Source of the DNA: Cryoendolithus antarcticus | Lineage: Eukaryota > Ascomycota > Dothideomycetes > Cladosporiales > Cladosporiaceae | Length of the DNA stretch: 64,000 nucleotides | NCBI GenBank assembly: GCA_002077065.1 | Contig: NAJO01000075.1 | Coordinates: forward strand, 1-64,000 | Direction: 5' to 3' | Shown here: piece after piece, positions 31,770-44,043 of the stretch | How positions within the stretch are numbered: the first letter of the stretch is position 1 | Layout of the letters: every line of letters starts with the position of its first letter | Translations under genes and position numbers: made by a program | Notes under the pieces: model-generated | Told to the model about the DNA's origin: nothing | Databases searched by the model: none | The model's input: only the letters and a program-made list of their open reading frames with translations

Positions 31770-32228
31770 TCAGTTCTTCTTCAGACTCTCCACAATCAGA
31801 TCATCATCAAAGCACCCTCCTCCATGTACGGCACGTTGATGGATGCCAAGCTGCCTTTGATTAGCATGTAACTCGAATAGCCGTGTTCAGTAGCTTACCT
31901 TCGGGATGTGAAGCGCCAGAACCTCGCACACGGTGGTGAATAGCTTTCGCATAGCAAGCTCGGGCGTAGCACATTCAATGCTCTCGATTGCGGGCGTGAG
32001 GCCGACCATTACGGCGGCGATGTACTTGTCTTGTCCGAACACAACCACGGCAATTTCCCCTGGGCTAGTCGTGAGGGTGGTGCTGGACTTGGCAGTGAAG
32101 GTGGATGGGTTCCGGGTGGCGAGCATGATCTTTGCGTTTGCTGAGAACATCAGTACGTTGTCATCGGAATGAGGCGTAATGAAGTACTGACCGATGATTT
32201 GCTCGCGGATGCCGACGAGGTCGGACAT
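31770..32228 (-). CDS. Small conserved-looking protein, function unknown
   Basis: Two exons (32228-31899 and 31850-31770) with a 48-base intron (gtaagc...ggcag) encode 136 residues. The start at 32228 (MSDLVGIREQIIGQYF) follows an A/T-rich leader. The protein alternates beta-like and helical stretches (EIAVVVFGQDKYIAAVMVGL; LAMRKLFTTVCEVLALHIPK) and ends in an acidic-basic tail (CFDDDLIVESLKKN). There is no signal peptide or membrane span. I do not recognise the family. It converges on the WD40 gene with only 113 bases between the stop codons. Confidence 0.6.
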
Positions 32229-32959
32229 GTTTGCTTGTGGAATGTTGTAGTAGTAGTGATGGTAGTAGAAGAGGTTACTGAGGGGTCGCAGGTAATGGTG
32301 TGAGTATATGTGACGGTCGGCATATAGGTATGTATATGACTGTTGTGAACAAAGAGACGCGTCGATGTACGTATCAACATCGAGTCGCCCGTGGTGGGAA
32401 GCCACGCATGAGACTTGTCTTTTGGAGGAAGGAGCGATGTCTCTCAACATCGACTCAGCCTCTCCAACGCTGTCATATGTCACACTGCAACAATGGAATG
32501 TACAGTGGACCGCCTTGGAGAGACACACCTTGATTGAGCTCAAGACATGTGACAGCGCCCGACGCTCTCAAGTGTGACGTCGCGACAGACAAGTGCTCGC
32601 GGTGCAGTCGACAGCAGCACGCTTACATGGGAAGCCTTGGAGAGCGATTGGGCCATTGCCCTTCGCTTCACACGAATGCAACGAACGCGGCTTGATGCAG
32701 GCTCGCAAGCGCGTGTTCTTTGATCTCCCGCTTTGCCCATCCTCGATGGCCTTCTTGTGGTGCTATCAGCCGCACCGCGAGCTGAGGCTACGTTTTCCAC
32801 GGCAGCAAGAGACACTCTTTTGTTTTGCGTTATCTCCGTGACACTGCAGTGGTCTATGAGTCTCATACGGCTTGGTAGACACAAGCTGAGATCACATTGT
32901 CGAAGCATTGGGAGGTTGGGAACCTCTGGGGCAGCGCAGGCACGCAATCCAGGCTTGAT
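32229..32959. other. Intergenic, no gene recognised
   Basis: The 730 bases contain only short frames. The part next to 32228 is rich in A/T and repeats tagtagtag-like words, as expected of a leader. Confidence 0.4.
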
Positions 32960-33496
32960 CTACGGCTGAGGAACTTCGATCCCAGTAGCCACGGGCTTTT
33001 CGATGGTCTCGCTCTGCATAGTCTTGTTTGCCGCAGCATCCACAAATCCAGCATTGTCAACCACCGCCTCCTTGCCTTCCGCGAGCTTCTTGTATTTCCG
33101 CCTCGTCTTCTTGTCAGCACTAGCTTTCTTTGACTTTGCCCGCTCCGCCTTGATAGCAGCTCGGCTCTCGCCACCCTTCTCGATCTCATCTAGCCTCTCC
33201 CCAAGAATCTGCCTCGCAAACTTGCGATTCTGCTCACGACTGCGCGTTTCTTGGCATTTGACTACTATGCCAGTAGGCAGGTGTTTCAGCTGCACAGCTG
33301 ACGATGTCTTGTTAATCTTTTGGCCACCTGGGCCGGAGCCTTTCAAGAAGGATTCGGTGATCTCATCTTCGGTGATCTTGCGGCGAGGAGGGAGGGCTTT
33401 TTCGAGGAGGATGGGGCCTTGATGATAAAGCCTACTTGGCACAGTAGCAGGACGTAGTGAAGCCAGGAGTGTTCGTGCGGCTGGCCTGACCTGCAT
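32960..33496 (-). CDS. Mitochondrial class I release-factor-like protein (MTRFR/Rso55 type)
   Basis: A single exon of 178 residues. The catalytic peptidyl-tRNA hydrolysis motif GSGPGGQKINKTSS (residues 52-65) is intact, followed by LPTGIVVKCQETRSREQNR and a strongly basic C-terminal helix region (AIKAERAKSKKASADKKTRR). There is no codon-recognition domain. This is the layout of C12orf65/MTRFR and yeast Rso55, which release peptides from stalled mitochondrial ribosomes. The N-terminal 25 residues (MQVRPAARTLLASLRPATVPSRLYHQ) are arginine-rich and amphipathic, consistent with mitochondrial import. It is divergent from the SPT small-subunit gene (289 bases). ICT1 is the main alternative, but the short basic tail fits MTRFR better. 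Confidence 0.9.
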   Translation of the reverse strand: MQVRPAARTLLASLRPATVPSRLYHQGPILLEKALPPRRKITEDEITESFLKGSGPGGQKINKTSSAVQLKHLPTGIVVKCQETRSREQNRKFARQILGERLDEIEKGGESRAAIKAERAKSKKASADKKTRRKYKKLAEGKEAVVDNAGFVDAAANKTMQSETIEKPVATGIEVPQP

Positions 33497-33785
33497 CGGG
33501 TCGATACCGTCCGCGCTACAATCACATGCCGATAATGGGCATGGTCCTTCGTTGGCTATACCATGATGGCTTGTGACCCAGAGCGATCGGCTTCATCTTG
33601 CAGCCGAGCCGAGCCGAAACGCGATGCTTCCTCACGTGAAGTCAACTTCACCTTACTTCTCCATCCCCTCAATACTTCCACTCGTTCGCAGCCCCTCAGA
33701 ATAGCTACCTGAAGCGTCCAGTCGGCTTCCTGCAACGGGCCGACGTCGTCCTCCTGCCCGAACCTCGCTCGCCGCCGCACTCACG

Positions 33786-34240
33786 ATGGCTTTCTCGGAC
33801 CACGCGACCTTGACCTACACGATCCTTGGACTATTCTCCGTCTCCGCCCTCGCCTTCCTCCTCTCCCAGCCTACAGACTTCGCGAAGTGGGTTCAGAAAA
33901 AGAAGTACCAGTACGAGGTCACATTTGCGTTATATATGCTCACACCGACGGAGCGGTTCATCTTTAGTATGCAAACTAACACGCATATTCGTATGGTCGA
34001 CGCATGGACTAATGCGGACTTTTAGATTCTGTGCTATTTCTGTTTGTCGCCATGACTTCCATTGCTGCCGCGCTGTACCTGCCGGATCACATCTCTGAGA
34101 TTGCACGACGTGGCTTTTACTACTGGGCTGGCGAAGCGGGGCCGGGAGCTGCGGCTGCAACGAAGGGTCTGGCTGAGACTGTGAGCACGTCTACAGAGGC
34201 GCTTGGAGAAACGGCTGTCAGTGGAATACAAGGAGCTTGA
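33786..34240 (+). CDS. Small subunit of serine palmitoyltransferase (ssSPT-like)
   Basis: Exons 33786-33966 and 34026-34240 around a 59-base intron (gtatgc, ctaac branch, tttag) give 131 residues. KKYQYEVTFALYMLTPTERFIFNSVLFLF is split by the intron and matches the ssSPTa/b core, in which a Tyr-rich segment and ML-P-ER precede a transmembrane helix. The subunit sits in the ER membrane, boosts the activity of the Lcb1/Lcb2 enzyme and tunes acyl-CoA choice at the first step of sphingolipid synthesis. An N-terminal hydrophobic helix and an Ala/Gly-rich tail of about 45 residues flank the core. Yeast Tsc3 does the same job with little sequence similarity. Confidence 0.88.
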
Positions 34241-35381
34241 TGGTTCACTGTGTGGTACACACGTCCCTTGAGGAGCAATGCCCTCCCCGCGCAGGGCCAG
34301 CAGAAATGATTGCTCGCCGACTATAGATGGTGCCGGGAGCCCGGGAATGGGTGATCATGGCCATGGCGACACGAGACGAAGACATGCCGCGAAGAGTGTG
34401 ATATTCCGTCTGCATGTTGCCCTCAGCCTGGCCCTTCCGACTGCAGGGTAGTGCTACCCTCAGCTCTGCTCCGCTGCACGTCGCCGCTACCGGCGAGATA
34501 CTTGTATGACGCACCTGTCGATAGTATACCCGGTGCTGGTGTGACGGTCAACGTCCGCCGCTATCCCCGCGTATAGCTGAAATCCAATTGCTGGGTCGGG
34601 AGTGAATGCTCGTCGAATCTCGGTCACCGCATAGCACAAACCTCGCCAATTGCTCTGGCTGACCTTTACTGACGTCAACGTTCAGCTGCGCAGCTGCCTG
34701 TCAATCGCCGAAGGAGATCCAGGCCGCATTAGTCTTCAGAAAATCACTGCACACTTGGACATTGAGGGGACGCATCAAGGAATATGAAGCTCTAAAAGAC
34801 AGGCAGGATCGGGTTCCTGGTCCGAGAAGAGTCGACAGTAACTCAATTCCGGACGTACTATGGGCTTGTCGGTACGTCGACCACAGCTACTGAAGCATGT
34901 ATCGCTTCTAAGCAGTGGTACACCAGTCCAAGCGGCGTTCTCCGCCTGTGCAACGCACGGTTTGTTGACAGAGATCCCCCGACTCCAAGGTTGGAAGCAG
35001 GTCAACAGAATGTAAGTGAGACGTAGCCATGGTCGATACATCTTCACATGTCTTGCCATTCGCCGCCAAGTCCCGCGAGGGTACACATATTTCCATTGTC
35101 TTGCCCCTTATCTGCTGTTCCTCCCTTCAATTCTCTCCGCAATTGAACGCACAGAATCCTGCTACGTGCAACATCGCGGTACCTTCGTTGAAGAGGCTCG
35201 CCACCACTCGCGCTCGGAATCTCGCTGGCTCAAGCTCATTCGCTCGACACCACCGACAGACGCACGCTAGGACGGTACACTTATTGTATCACCGTCGTCA
35301 CACCACGTCCACCAAAATACCTTGTCGCCGTGGTCCGCGCTTTCCAACACGCTGAGAGCCTTCTAGCTGTCATCGCCGCAG
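34241..35381. other. Intergenic, start of accessory region
   Basis: No gene, RNA or repeat is recognisable in 1.1 kb. The final 250 bases are the presumed promoter and leader of locus A. Confidence 0.4.
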
Positions 35382-36290
35382 ATGTTGTTCAACATCAACG
35401 TCACATGGAAGTGGCTCGCTATCTTGCACTTGCTCGTGTACCAAACGGTCGCCATTCCGACCACCGACCACCTGCTTAGTGGCTCTGAGTATCGGTGGGC
35501 AGCCAGCGAAGCTTATCGGCAACACTTTCGTGAGAAGGCAAGCGGGTCCTTGCACGCTCGACAGACATCCTCGGACCCTGTACCGGACCAAAGCACCAGT
35601 AACAGTACTTCGCAGTCCAACTCAACCTTCGAAAGCACTCCCTATAACCAGACTTTCACTCACGGCTTCCCGGTGACTCTGTATGTTGTTCCGCATGACG
35701 CCCGTTCGACAAGCTCAGCAATGGTAGTATGTGGAGGTATGCGAACGAACCTGCGTATGACAGGTGGACTTCGCAACAATTCTCGAAGTACAACATCACT
35801 ATCGCGCCAGTGATGATGACCTTCAGTGAGGATGGAACGCCACATATAGTCTCGAAACGAGGTTTCAAAGAGATCGGGTTTCGTATCAGTAATGGATGGG
35901 ACAGATTCGGCAGTTGGCTGAATAGGTAGGTTCTGATGCAACCCTTCGCTTTCTCGATATCACATGGAGGACGTCCGGGTGCGCAACGCTGACATTGAAT
36001 GCAGCATGTTTACCTGGAAGAACAGCGGCAAGCGCTTGAAGCGGAGGGCCGACATTATCGTCAAGCAGAGTGAGTTTCGCATCATTGAACAAGAGATCGT
36101 GGAGACTGTCGGAGGCGGCGCAACCGCTAGGATTCGCACAACACAGACAGAGCTCATCTATACGAAACGCGGTGCGAGGCGACTTGCCGATGTGGTCTCG
36201 GACTTTCGAGCCACGACTGGCGAAGGGCCTGTGCCTATCGAGCGTGTGCCACATCACGCTGGCGTATCTGACACGCGCACACCTAAAACT

Positions 36291-36455
36291 GGCGCACCCG
36301 ACACTGGCGCTCCCAACACTGGAACACCCAACACTGGCGCACCCGACACTGGCGCACCCGACACTGGCGCACCCAACAATGGAGCACCTCACCCAGGTGC
36401 ACCCAATGCTGGCACACCTAACACTGGCGCGCCTGACACTGGCATACCTGCTGAA
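36291..36455 (+). repeat. Coding 15-base minisatellite (GAPxT)
   Basis: Eleven in-frame copies of a 15-base unit, ggcgcacccgacact-like, encode Gly-Ala-Pro-Asp/Asn-Thr with minor changes (GTPNT, GAPNN, GAPHP, GIPAE). It lies between the N-terminal domain and the coiled coil of locus A; loci B and C lack it, and locus B instead has proline-rich segments. It probably forms an extended, glycosylatable linker. Confidence 0.9.
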
Positions 36456-37103
36456 GGCCCAAGTGAACTCGATACTGGATACTTCGCCGATAATGAAGGT
36501 TCTCAGGAGTCCCCAATCCGCTCAACTCAGCCGGATCAGCAACGGATCTACGAAGAGAAGCAAGCACAGCAGAAAGCAGCACATAGGCACGCAAAGAAGC
36601 TCAAGCATATCCATCAGAAAGAAGGCTCGACCAAGAAGTCTATCACGAAGAACGAGGAGCGTGTACAGCAGAAAGCCCAAGAGGAGAGTACAGCCACCGA
36701 GGATACTACCAAGGCTCAAACTGAGGATGATGCTAGGAGGCTTCGCGAGAAGGCCGGCAAGGCTTCCGCAGAAAAGACCCAAGTCCAACAAGAGAACACG
36801 GAGCTTAGGACGGACGAGGGCATGCTTGACGAAGCTCGCACAGATTTGAAGCAGGAAGGCGAGCAGTTGTCCGCAGAGCGCGGTGCGCTCAATGAAGCCC
36901 AAGAGTCGCTGGATACCGGCGATGTCGAAAAGAGCAAAGCCAAACTCGAAGTGGCACAAGACCATGGCAAGAGAGCTGCGCGCTACGCAGATGCATCGAC
37001 GCAGATTGTCGAGAAAGTCGATAGCCGCCAACAGAGCCGGAGACCTTCCATTGCCGAGAGTCCCAGCGATGTCGACAAGGGACCTACCGATGCCGATGAA
37101 TTG

Positions 37104-37247
37104 AAGAAGCAGGAAGACGAAGCGCGGCGAAAGCAAGACGAGGAGGCGCGGAAGAAGCAGGACAACGAGGCGCGGAAGAAGCAGGACGACGAGCCGCGGA
37201 AGAAGCAGGATGACGAGTCGCGCAAGAAGCAAGTTGACGCACAACGC
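37104..37247 (+). repeat. Coding 24-base repeat (KKQDDEAR)
   Basis: Six in-frame copies of an eight-residue unit (KKQEDEAR, RKQDEEAR, KKQDNEAR, KKQDDEPR, KKQDDESR, KKQVDAQR) inside the coiled-coil part of locus A. The unit is strongly charged and helical. Nearly identical middle copies point to recent expansion by slippage. Confidence 0.9.
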
Positions 37248-39289
37248 ACGGCGCAGGAAGAAGCAGAGCGCAACAAGTCAAAGCCTTCAGATCATCCTGA
37301 GGGGCCGGCTCCTTCTGCAGAGGAGCTTGCCAAGGCTCATCACGCAGTTTCGCGAGATGCACAATTGCCGCACGAGATCAAGGGAATGCAGAACATGATC
37401 GCAGCGGACGCTGCGAATGCCGAAGCCGCGCGTGCCCGGATCCCGGACTTGGAACGACAGGCTGCTGAACTCTAGGCCGAACATCACAGACTGCAACTGG
37501 AGTGGGATCGAGCACCAGATGATGTAGTAAAGGTGGAGACTGCAGTCGAGAAGCGCGCTGTCGGGGACAGATGGCGAGAGATGAAACAGAAGGTGGCGGC
37601 GGAGAAAGAACTCGTCGATCACCACTCGTTCTGGGATAAGGAACACCGGAAAGAACTTGCAGGATATCGGGAGGAAGCTGCAAGGGTGAAGACTGAATTA
37701 GAGAAGTTCAATGAGCGCACTTTGCGCACGGTGACGGACGCTCGCATGGCCTCGGCGCTGCCTTTGTCGACGGAGATTGCGGCAATCGAGGCTGAGTACG
37801 CGCCGAATTTACAGCGGGCGCGAGAGCTCTGTGAGCGGCTCTAGAATGGCATACATCCTGAGGCTGAGCCGCTCATGACAGCGGCAAACAATGGCGTGAT
37901 GAACTCAGAGCAATTCCAGCGTTTCGAGGCACTCAAAGCTGAGGAAGGTCGCATAATTAAGGAATCTCTTGGACTTGCTGAGGGACGCATAGGCAATTAT
38001 GCCAGGCGCGCCGACGCCCTTGCCAATTTGAACAAGGTCGACCCTGCGGCTCACGCGAACCATGTGCCTAACTTCATTCCGCCGGATGCGCCGGAAGGCA
38101 TGTTCCCAAAGCCATCAGAAGCAACTCCGCCCTGGACCTTATCCGACTTCAAGCCGCAGCAGACGAAACCAGGCGGGGGTAGTCTTGTGGAGATGGTAGA
38201 CGGGATGATGTTGATTACAGGAGAATCGAACCACTTCGATCGATTAGAAGTTCATAAAGGAAGCGAGGTGCAAAAACATCCACACTCACCTGGCAGTGCT
38301 CTCGACCCGGCGGGCGGCCCATCGGGCGGCGGTCGAGATCCGCCTACCGGCAAAGGCAAAGGCAAAGGAAAGGTTCCCAAAGTTAGAACGATGCCCGACA
38401 ATTTCTGGATGAAGAAACAAGGTGCAAGTCAGGAGCTCCTCGATCACCTCAGGGACGGTACCTACGACATTGACGTAGCGAGGACCCAGGATCAAGTTAA
38501 ACGGCGAATGAGGTGGGACCGGGGCTGGAATTCGGAACGCTACTCCGTGGAAACGTTTGAAGCCAACGGACGCTCCTACGTCAAAACTGGAGGGGGCCAT
38601 GTCTTCCAAGGCGGCGCAAGGTCACCGTCGTCGAAAGCTCCCAACTGGATCTTCCGTCTTGTCAAGGGTGGGCTTCCTGCAGGCGCCGTCGAGGTTCCTA
38701 TGGCTGGGGTGTTGGGCAAAGCTCTAACGTCTCAAGGTTTCGCCGCTACACGGGCCATAGAAATACCAGCCGCTAAGATCGCTGTAGCGATTGTGACTGG
38801 GATACTCGTTGTAGTGCAGGTTTACTCTCCTGTGAAGGACATTCAAGAAGGTCACTACGGCAAGGCAGCCTTGGACGCCGTGCTAGCTGCCATCAGTTTC
38901 TACAGTTGGCAGGCCGGCTTGCTCATTCTGGCCATTCAAGGTATGATCTGGACTGGGACAGCAATTGCCAAGAAGATCAGGGAGCATCATTGCCACGACG
39001 CACTGAATGATGAATACAAGGCCGCCTTCTTCAAGGAATGTGGACACAGACCCGAGCACGTACCAACCCGCAAGAAGGTGAGCCGTACCTGAAGTTTCTA
39101 CACGCCGCTTCACTACTGACATCATTCCAGATGTGGTCTGTGAAGGCTTTTCAGTGTCACCTCAACAAGAAGAAAGACTACGAACGCGCGGATCTAGTGC
39201 ACGGCAAAGGATGGGACAGACTCCCACAGATACCGGAGTATGCGGCATCGCACCCGATACAGCATGGGAAGAAGCCGTGTCAGGAGTGA

Positions 39290-39805
39290 TTGCTCATGTG
39301 CGTCCACGCTAGCTTGAGCGTTCAGCGATCGGAACGGCTGGCTGACCTGCGACAGCGCTTCATACTCGCGGCTCAAGCGGTCCACTGGGTGAAAGGCAGA
39401 TCTCACACGATCGGGCGGTGAGCCATTTCGTCGAGCACGCTAATGCTGAGGCTCTTTTACCAGTCTCGGTTTCGCGATTCTGACGCCGTGCGTCCGGGAC
39501 AGGCCTGAGGCTGCTCATTGCGCGGCAGCCCAAGTGACCTGTGTTCGAACGACTGTGACGGGCATATTGTGGACCAAAGACATGATCACTACTGACTGAC
39601 GGGCATCGCAATTCGCATTGAATGGGACTCATCGCACGGGCTGTAGATCTGATATGAAGCGAAATTGGCATCTCGCAAAGCGGATGTTGATTCGGAAAGC
39701 CAATGGACTCTCCGTTCACGTCGTGCTCCAATGCTGCAGCTCGGTGCCAAATAATTGTGTGTTACCCATATAGCAAGCTTTCCCAGACTGCACATCCCGT
39801 CGTGC
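39290..39805. other. Spacer between convergent loci A and B
   Basis: Loci A (+) and B (-) end toward each other with 516 bases between the stop codons. I recognise nothing in it. Confidence 0.4.
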
Positions 39806-42800
39806 CTATATAATGAAATGGAAAGATCCGTCTGCGGTGATCAAGGTCACATTCATCGGCTGATACTCCGAATCCAGCGCTCGTTTCGCGTACCACCCGA
39901 AATCGCACGGCTTCTCTCCTGGGGCAATGTAATGCGTATTGACGAACCTATGGTCATCTGGAAGGTCCTTTGCACCTTTCTCGTTGTTGAGCTTCAACTT
40001 GTGGTAGTCTTTTTCGCTCCACAACTTGTCGCATTTGAAAGCCTCTGCTTTCCACATTTTCAGACGAGTCGGCACCGATGCGGGCGGGCGGCCGCAGATC
40101 CTCTGGAACTCTGTCTTATAGTCTTTGTTCAAGTGTTTATGGCATTTGTGCTCCATCACTTTGGCCTTGATTGTGTGGTACATGAGGTCTCCACCCATCC
40201 AAGCAATGCCGATGGCCATTCCGATAGGTCCTGCGATGAGCTCGAATGCGCCTCTCGCCATCACTCCCACTGTTACGCCAACACCGCGGGCTGCAGCACT
40301 GGCGAGGATCTCAGCGGTGGCCGCAGCAGTGGTTTTGCCAAGGACAATGACGCCGACTTCACCTGCGGCCTCAGCAGCAACGGCGCCCACGACTTCAGTG
40401 CCGATAGTGCCTGCGACATCAGCGCCTACAGCACCGGCGACCCTGCCAGCGGCGGCAGCTGCCTCAGCAGCCTCGGCGGTAATGGCTTGAGCGGGTTTGA
40501 TGATAGTTCGTCCGACTCTAACAGCGTTCTTGAGGCCTTCACCAACAGCGCCGACTAGCTTATTGCTTGCTTGGGCAGTCAAACGCCAACCTTCAAGAAC
40601 GCCTTGAGCGCCTGCATTACCGGTGGTCTTGAGCACTTGACTTGCAGGCTTCATGATTTCGGTGATAGGCTTGGCAGCCGCTTCAGTCATCTTGCCGCCC
40701 TTAAATAAATCAACAGCCGCTTCATCAGCTGCTCCGTCGAGCGGTGTGATTTCCGACCAGCCGCCTCTGCTGCCTTTTTTGGCGATCGCATCCGGTGTGT
40801 TGACGCGGTGTACCATCTCACCAGGTTTCCCCGCGTCAGGCTGCGCATAGTCCACCGAGGCACCGGTTGACTGTGCAGTGGGAGAGAAGTTCGGCTTTGC
40901 AACCCTGAACAGATCCTCTGCGGCTGGTTGGATAGCCTCCCCCGCTTCAAATGGAATAGCACCTTTCGCTTGTTTGACATCGAAGAGCTCAAGTTTCTCC
41001 ATCGCAGCTGTTCTTTCATTTTGCAACTCGGCGTACTTGACAAAATCCGGAGCAAGCCGCCCCTGCTCGGCGTTGTAGGCAGCTTCGATGTTCTTGATTT
41101 CAGCTTGATACCGTGCCAATTGCTTCTCAGACGCTGCAATGCGTGAAGGTTTGTCGGCCGCGTTCCCCTCTTTAAGACTGTTAAGTTTAGCACTCTCAAC
41201 CCTGTGAGCGTTCCGGGCGCTGTCAAGATCCAGGGCACCTTGGTCCTTCCAGGTGTTAGTAAAAGATTCGATACGCTCTTGTATAGCCCGAAGCTCCGTG
41301 TCCATGCCCTTGATGTCCTTGACGAGATTCGAGACCGCCTTCTCGAGATGGGCTGAGTCCCCTGACACGGACCGTAGAGAGTCAATGTTGCTCCTTGTTC
41401 TACTCTGGAAGTTCTTCCAGAATTCCGCGGCGCTTGCTTCATTCGAAACGCTTGACTCTGCAGTCCTGACTTTGTCAATCGCCTTCTCGACATTTGCCTT
41501 GAGAGACCTGATCTTCTGTTGATGTGGCAGCCTATCTCGAGATGCGGCTTGCTTTAGGAGTTCCTCCTCGCGGGCTAACTGCGTGTTGGCTCCCTCGAGA
41601 TCATGCTTCGCAGCCGCTAAGACGTTACGTTCAACAATCACGTTCGCGTCGTGCTGTGCTACGTTCTTCGCTGCTTCTACAATGCCCTTCTCTGCCCCCT
41701 CGAGAGCCTCTACTTGCGTTTGAGAGAGAAAGTTCTTCTCTGGCACCACCGGCGCAACTTGGGGCGGTTTTGGCGCAGTTGGCGCATTTGGCTCCAGTTG
41801 TGGAGGCTTAGGGGGCTTAGCAGGTGGCTGCTTCGGACCCTTTGGCGGATCGACTGGTGGTTGCTTCGGACCTTCTGGCGGATCGACGGGTGGCTGCTTC
41901 GCAACCTTTGGCGATTCAGCTGGTGGACCGCTGGGCTCATTGCCCGGCTTCGCTGGCGGCTCTTGCGGAGTCTTCGGCGGCTCGACAGGCGGATCCTGAG
42001 CGGGCGGTTTCGATGTCCGACCTTTACTACTAGAGTGCGGCACTCGTGGTGACTCGCCCGGTGTCCCAGGAGGAGTCTCACTAATCGCCTTTGCAACTGC
42101 GTCGGCAAATTCGTCGGCCTGGATTCTATTGATGATATCATCCACGTGGCCAGCCATTTCGTCAACAATCCGACCTGGATTGGGTGTTGCGTCTCTGAGA
42201 GCCTGGACACCAGCTCTCAACCTGCCCTGCACACCACGGATCTGACGAGCTCGAGCAATCTCATGTTCAGCGAATTCTTCGATGCCAGCCACATTCCGTT
42301 TAGCTTCGTCAAGACCGTCCCTTATAGCATTGAGATCGGCCTGGTGTGTCGCTTTGCTGGCACTGGGAGCGTTCTTGAGCAACTCGGAAGCCTGCGTCTC
42401 AGCTTCCGTCATGTCCCGAACGTAGTTTCGCGCTTCTTGAAATCTGTCACCGCGATTCCACCTTGCAAAGTCTTCGTGGTCCAAAGCATTCCTTTCCGCA
42501 GCGCTCATGGCATATTCGGCCCTTTCTATAGCCTGAACCTGCTCAGTGAGTAAGTGGCCGACCGGCTGTGCTGGAGCCGGTGGGTCGCCCGAACGGACTG
42601 GCATTTCGCCATTGCCATTCCCATTGCGCGGTGGTCCGTCTTGGGTAGGGCTGTCTGGCTGCGATGGAGGTGGCGGATGGGCAGGGGATTGGTTTGGTGG
42701 CGATTGAGGGATCTCAGGTTGAGCGGGCGGTGACTGAGGACCTTCAGGCTGGCTAGCCAGCGGCTGAGGGGCATCGGGTTGACCAGGCGGTGGACGATCG

Positions 42801-44043
42801 ATAGGACGCTGAGGTCTCTGTGGCTCAGGGTTCTTCTCGTGCCATTCCTTATTCCTAGAATCTCTCAGCCGTCGTTGTGTCGCTTCCCTGTCCTTTGCTG
42901 CCTCTTTCTGCAAACGCCACTCCTCCTTCCTCAACTCCGCTTTGGCCTTGAGGGAAGACCGCACTTTTCCCTGCTCCTTGGGTGAGGTCGATTTGCGTGT
43001 GGCCGGTTCGAATTCCTCGACGGAGCCAGAGCTGTCAGTGCGGATTGGTCGACTTTGCACATGACGAGGTCTCTGGCCGATTTTAGAGAGCCCTTCGGGG
43101 AGCTTGCGTCGTGCTTGTTCTGATAGGAGACGCTCATCTGACTCGGTCGTGCTCCATTCGAGGTGGCTGAAATCCTGGTGTTCGTATACTTCAGAGACTA
43201 CCTTGCTGTGATCAAGTCAGTATTTTGGATCTAACTATGAGTTTCGCACTGTCTGTGGCATAGGAGACACTCAATTGCATCGAACTGCAAGCGTAAATAA
43301 GACAACTCTGGTCCCTGAGCCAGACCTGCAAAGACTGGACAGACAGCCCACAGATCGTGGCTTCACATCTGCCACTCCATCGCAATCCCGTTGCTCCAGT
43401 GGCCACAGTGTCGTGACCGCAGAAATGAACCCAGGCTATCAGAGAAGCGAAGGTGTTGCAGGTTTGCATGAAGGGGTGGGGGGGTTGCAACAACTTACGG
43501 ACTGAGACCGAAAATGTATTCGATGAATGATCTGGCTCCATTGCCGACCCGTTTCCAGCCACGAACAAGTAGGTCCACGAAGTTGCCGAAGTCTCTCTCC
43601 ACGAGATGTCCAGGACCGTTGGCACTACTGTTCAAGGTACCGTAAACATACGGAATAACAGTGATGTTGTGGTCGCTAAGAGTGTCTTGTGCCCATCCGG
43701 TCTCTGGCGATGAGTCGTTGGCGGCGCGAAACTCGCGCCCGGATGTGACAGCCTGGAGAGTTGCATTATCCGGAAAGATGTAGACCCAGAGTACAACGAT
43801 AGAGGAGACCTCGGGCGAATCAGTGACATTGCTAGCAAGGCCAAAATCGTTTCGTGGCTGTAGTATAGCCTCTATCGGCGCCTTTCGGGCACCAGGCTTC
43901 TGGCCAGCATGCTCCCCTAATGAATCGTGGCGGAACGCGTGTGTAATCACGTCGTTCTCGGGATCAACGATTCCATTTTCGATGCGAGGTAACGCAAGTG
44001 CCTCGGAGATGAGTAGACATATGAACTTTAGCCACTTGACCAT
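39806..44043 (-). CDS. Locus B: secreted proline-rich coiled-coil/4-Cys-tail protein
   Basis: Two exons, 44043-43499 and 43205-39806, around a 293-base intron (gtaagt...cacag), encode 1314 residues with no break. In order: signal peptide (KWLKFICLLISEALA); N-terminal domain ending near residue 182 (IVVLWVYIFPDNA; HNITVIPYVYGT; RGWKRVGNGARSF); charged region; two proline-rich segments (about 305-390 and 575-685, the second built of KQPPVDPPKGP-like units); coiled coil (about 690-930); an Ala/Gly-rich hydrophobic stretch of about 140 residues; and a tail with Cys1203, 1219, 1240, 1282 (HKCHKHLNKDYKTEF; KMWKAEAFKC; GEKPC). I do not recognise the family. Secretion followed by contact of the hydrophobic part with a membrane is an inference from layout. 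The stop is TAG. Confidence 0.8.

Larger units (their letters stand above)
35382..39289 (+). pseudogene. Locus A: secreted coiled-coil/4-Cys-tail protein, broken copy
   Basis: Member of a three-locus family (see loci B and C). Exon 1 (35382-35925) encodes a signal peptide (WLAILHLLVYQTVA) and the N-terminal domain; a frameshift near 35690-35705 moves the frame before the YNITIAPVMMTF segment. A 79-base intron (35926-36004, gctgac branch) ends the domain. The main exon runs to 39077 in one frame but is interrupted by TAG at 37473-37475 and 37842-37844, each followed by sequence of unchanged character. It encodes a GAPxT repeat, a long Lys/Glu/Gln-rich coiled coil with a KKQDDEAR repeat, a hydrophobic stretch, and then (after a 53-base intron, 39078-39130) the rest of the four-Cys tail. 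No function is known. Confidence 0.75.

Noticed and set aside
37430..37475. Splice acceptor gctgaactctag as an explanation of the TAG at 37473
   Set aside because: The only donor-like GT at a suitable distance is weak (gtgccc) and the 44-base removal would change the frame.
40125..40490. Plus-strand Ala/Thr/Pro-rich ORF opposite locus B
   Set aside because: It is the antisense shadow of the Ala/Gly-rich hydrophobic segment, whose GC-rich codons leave several frames open.
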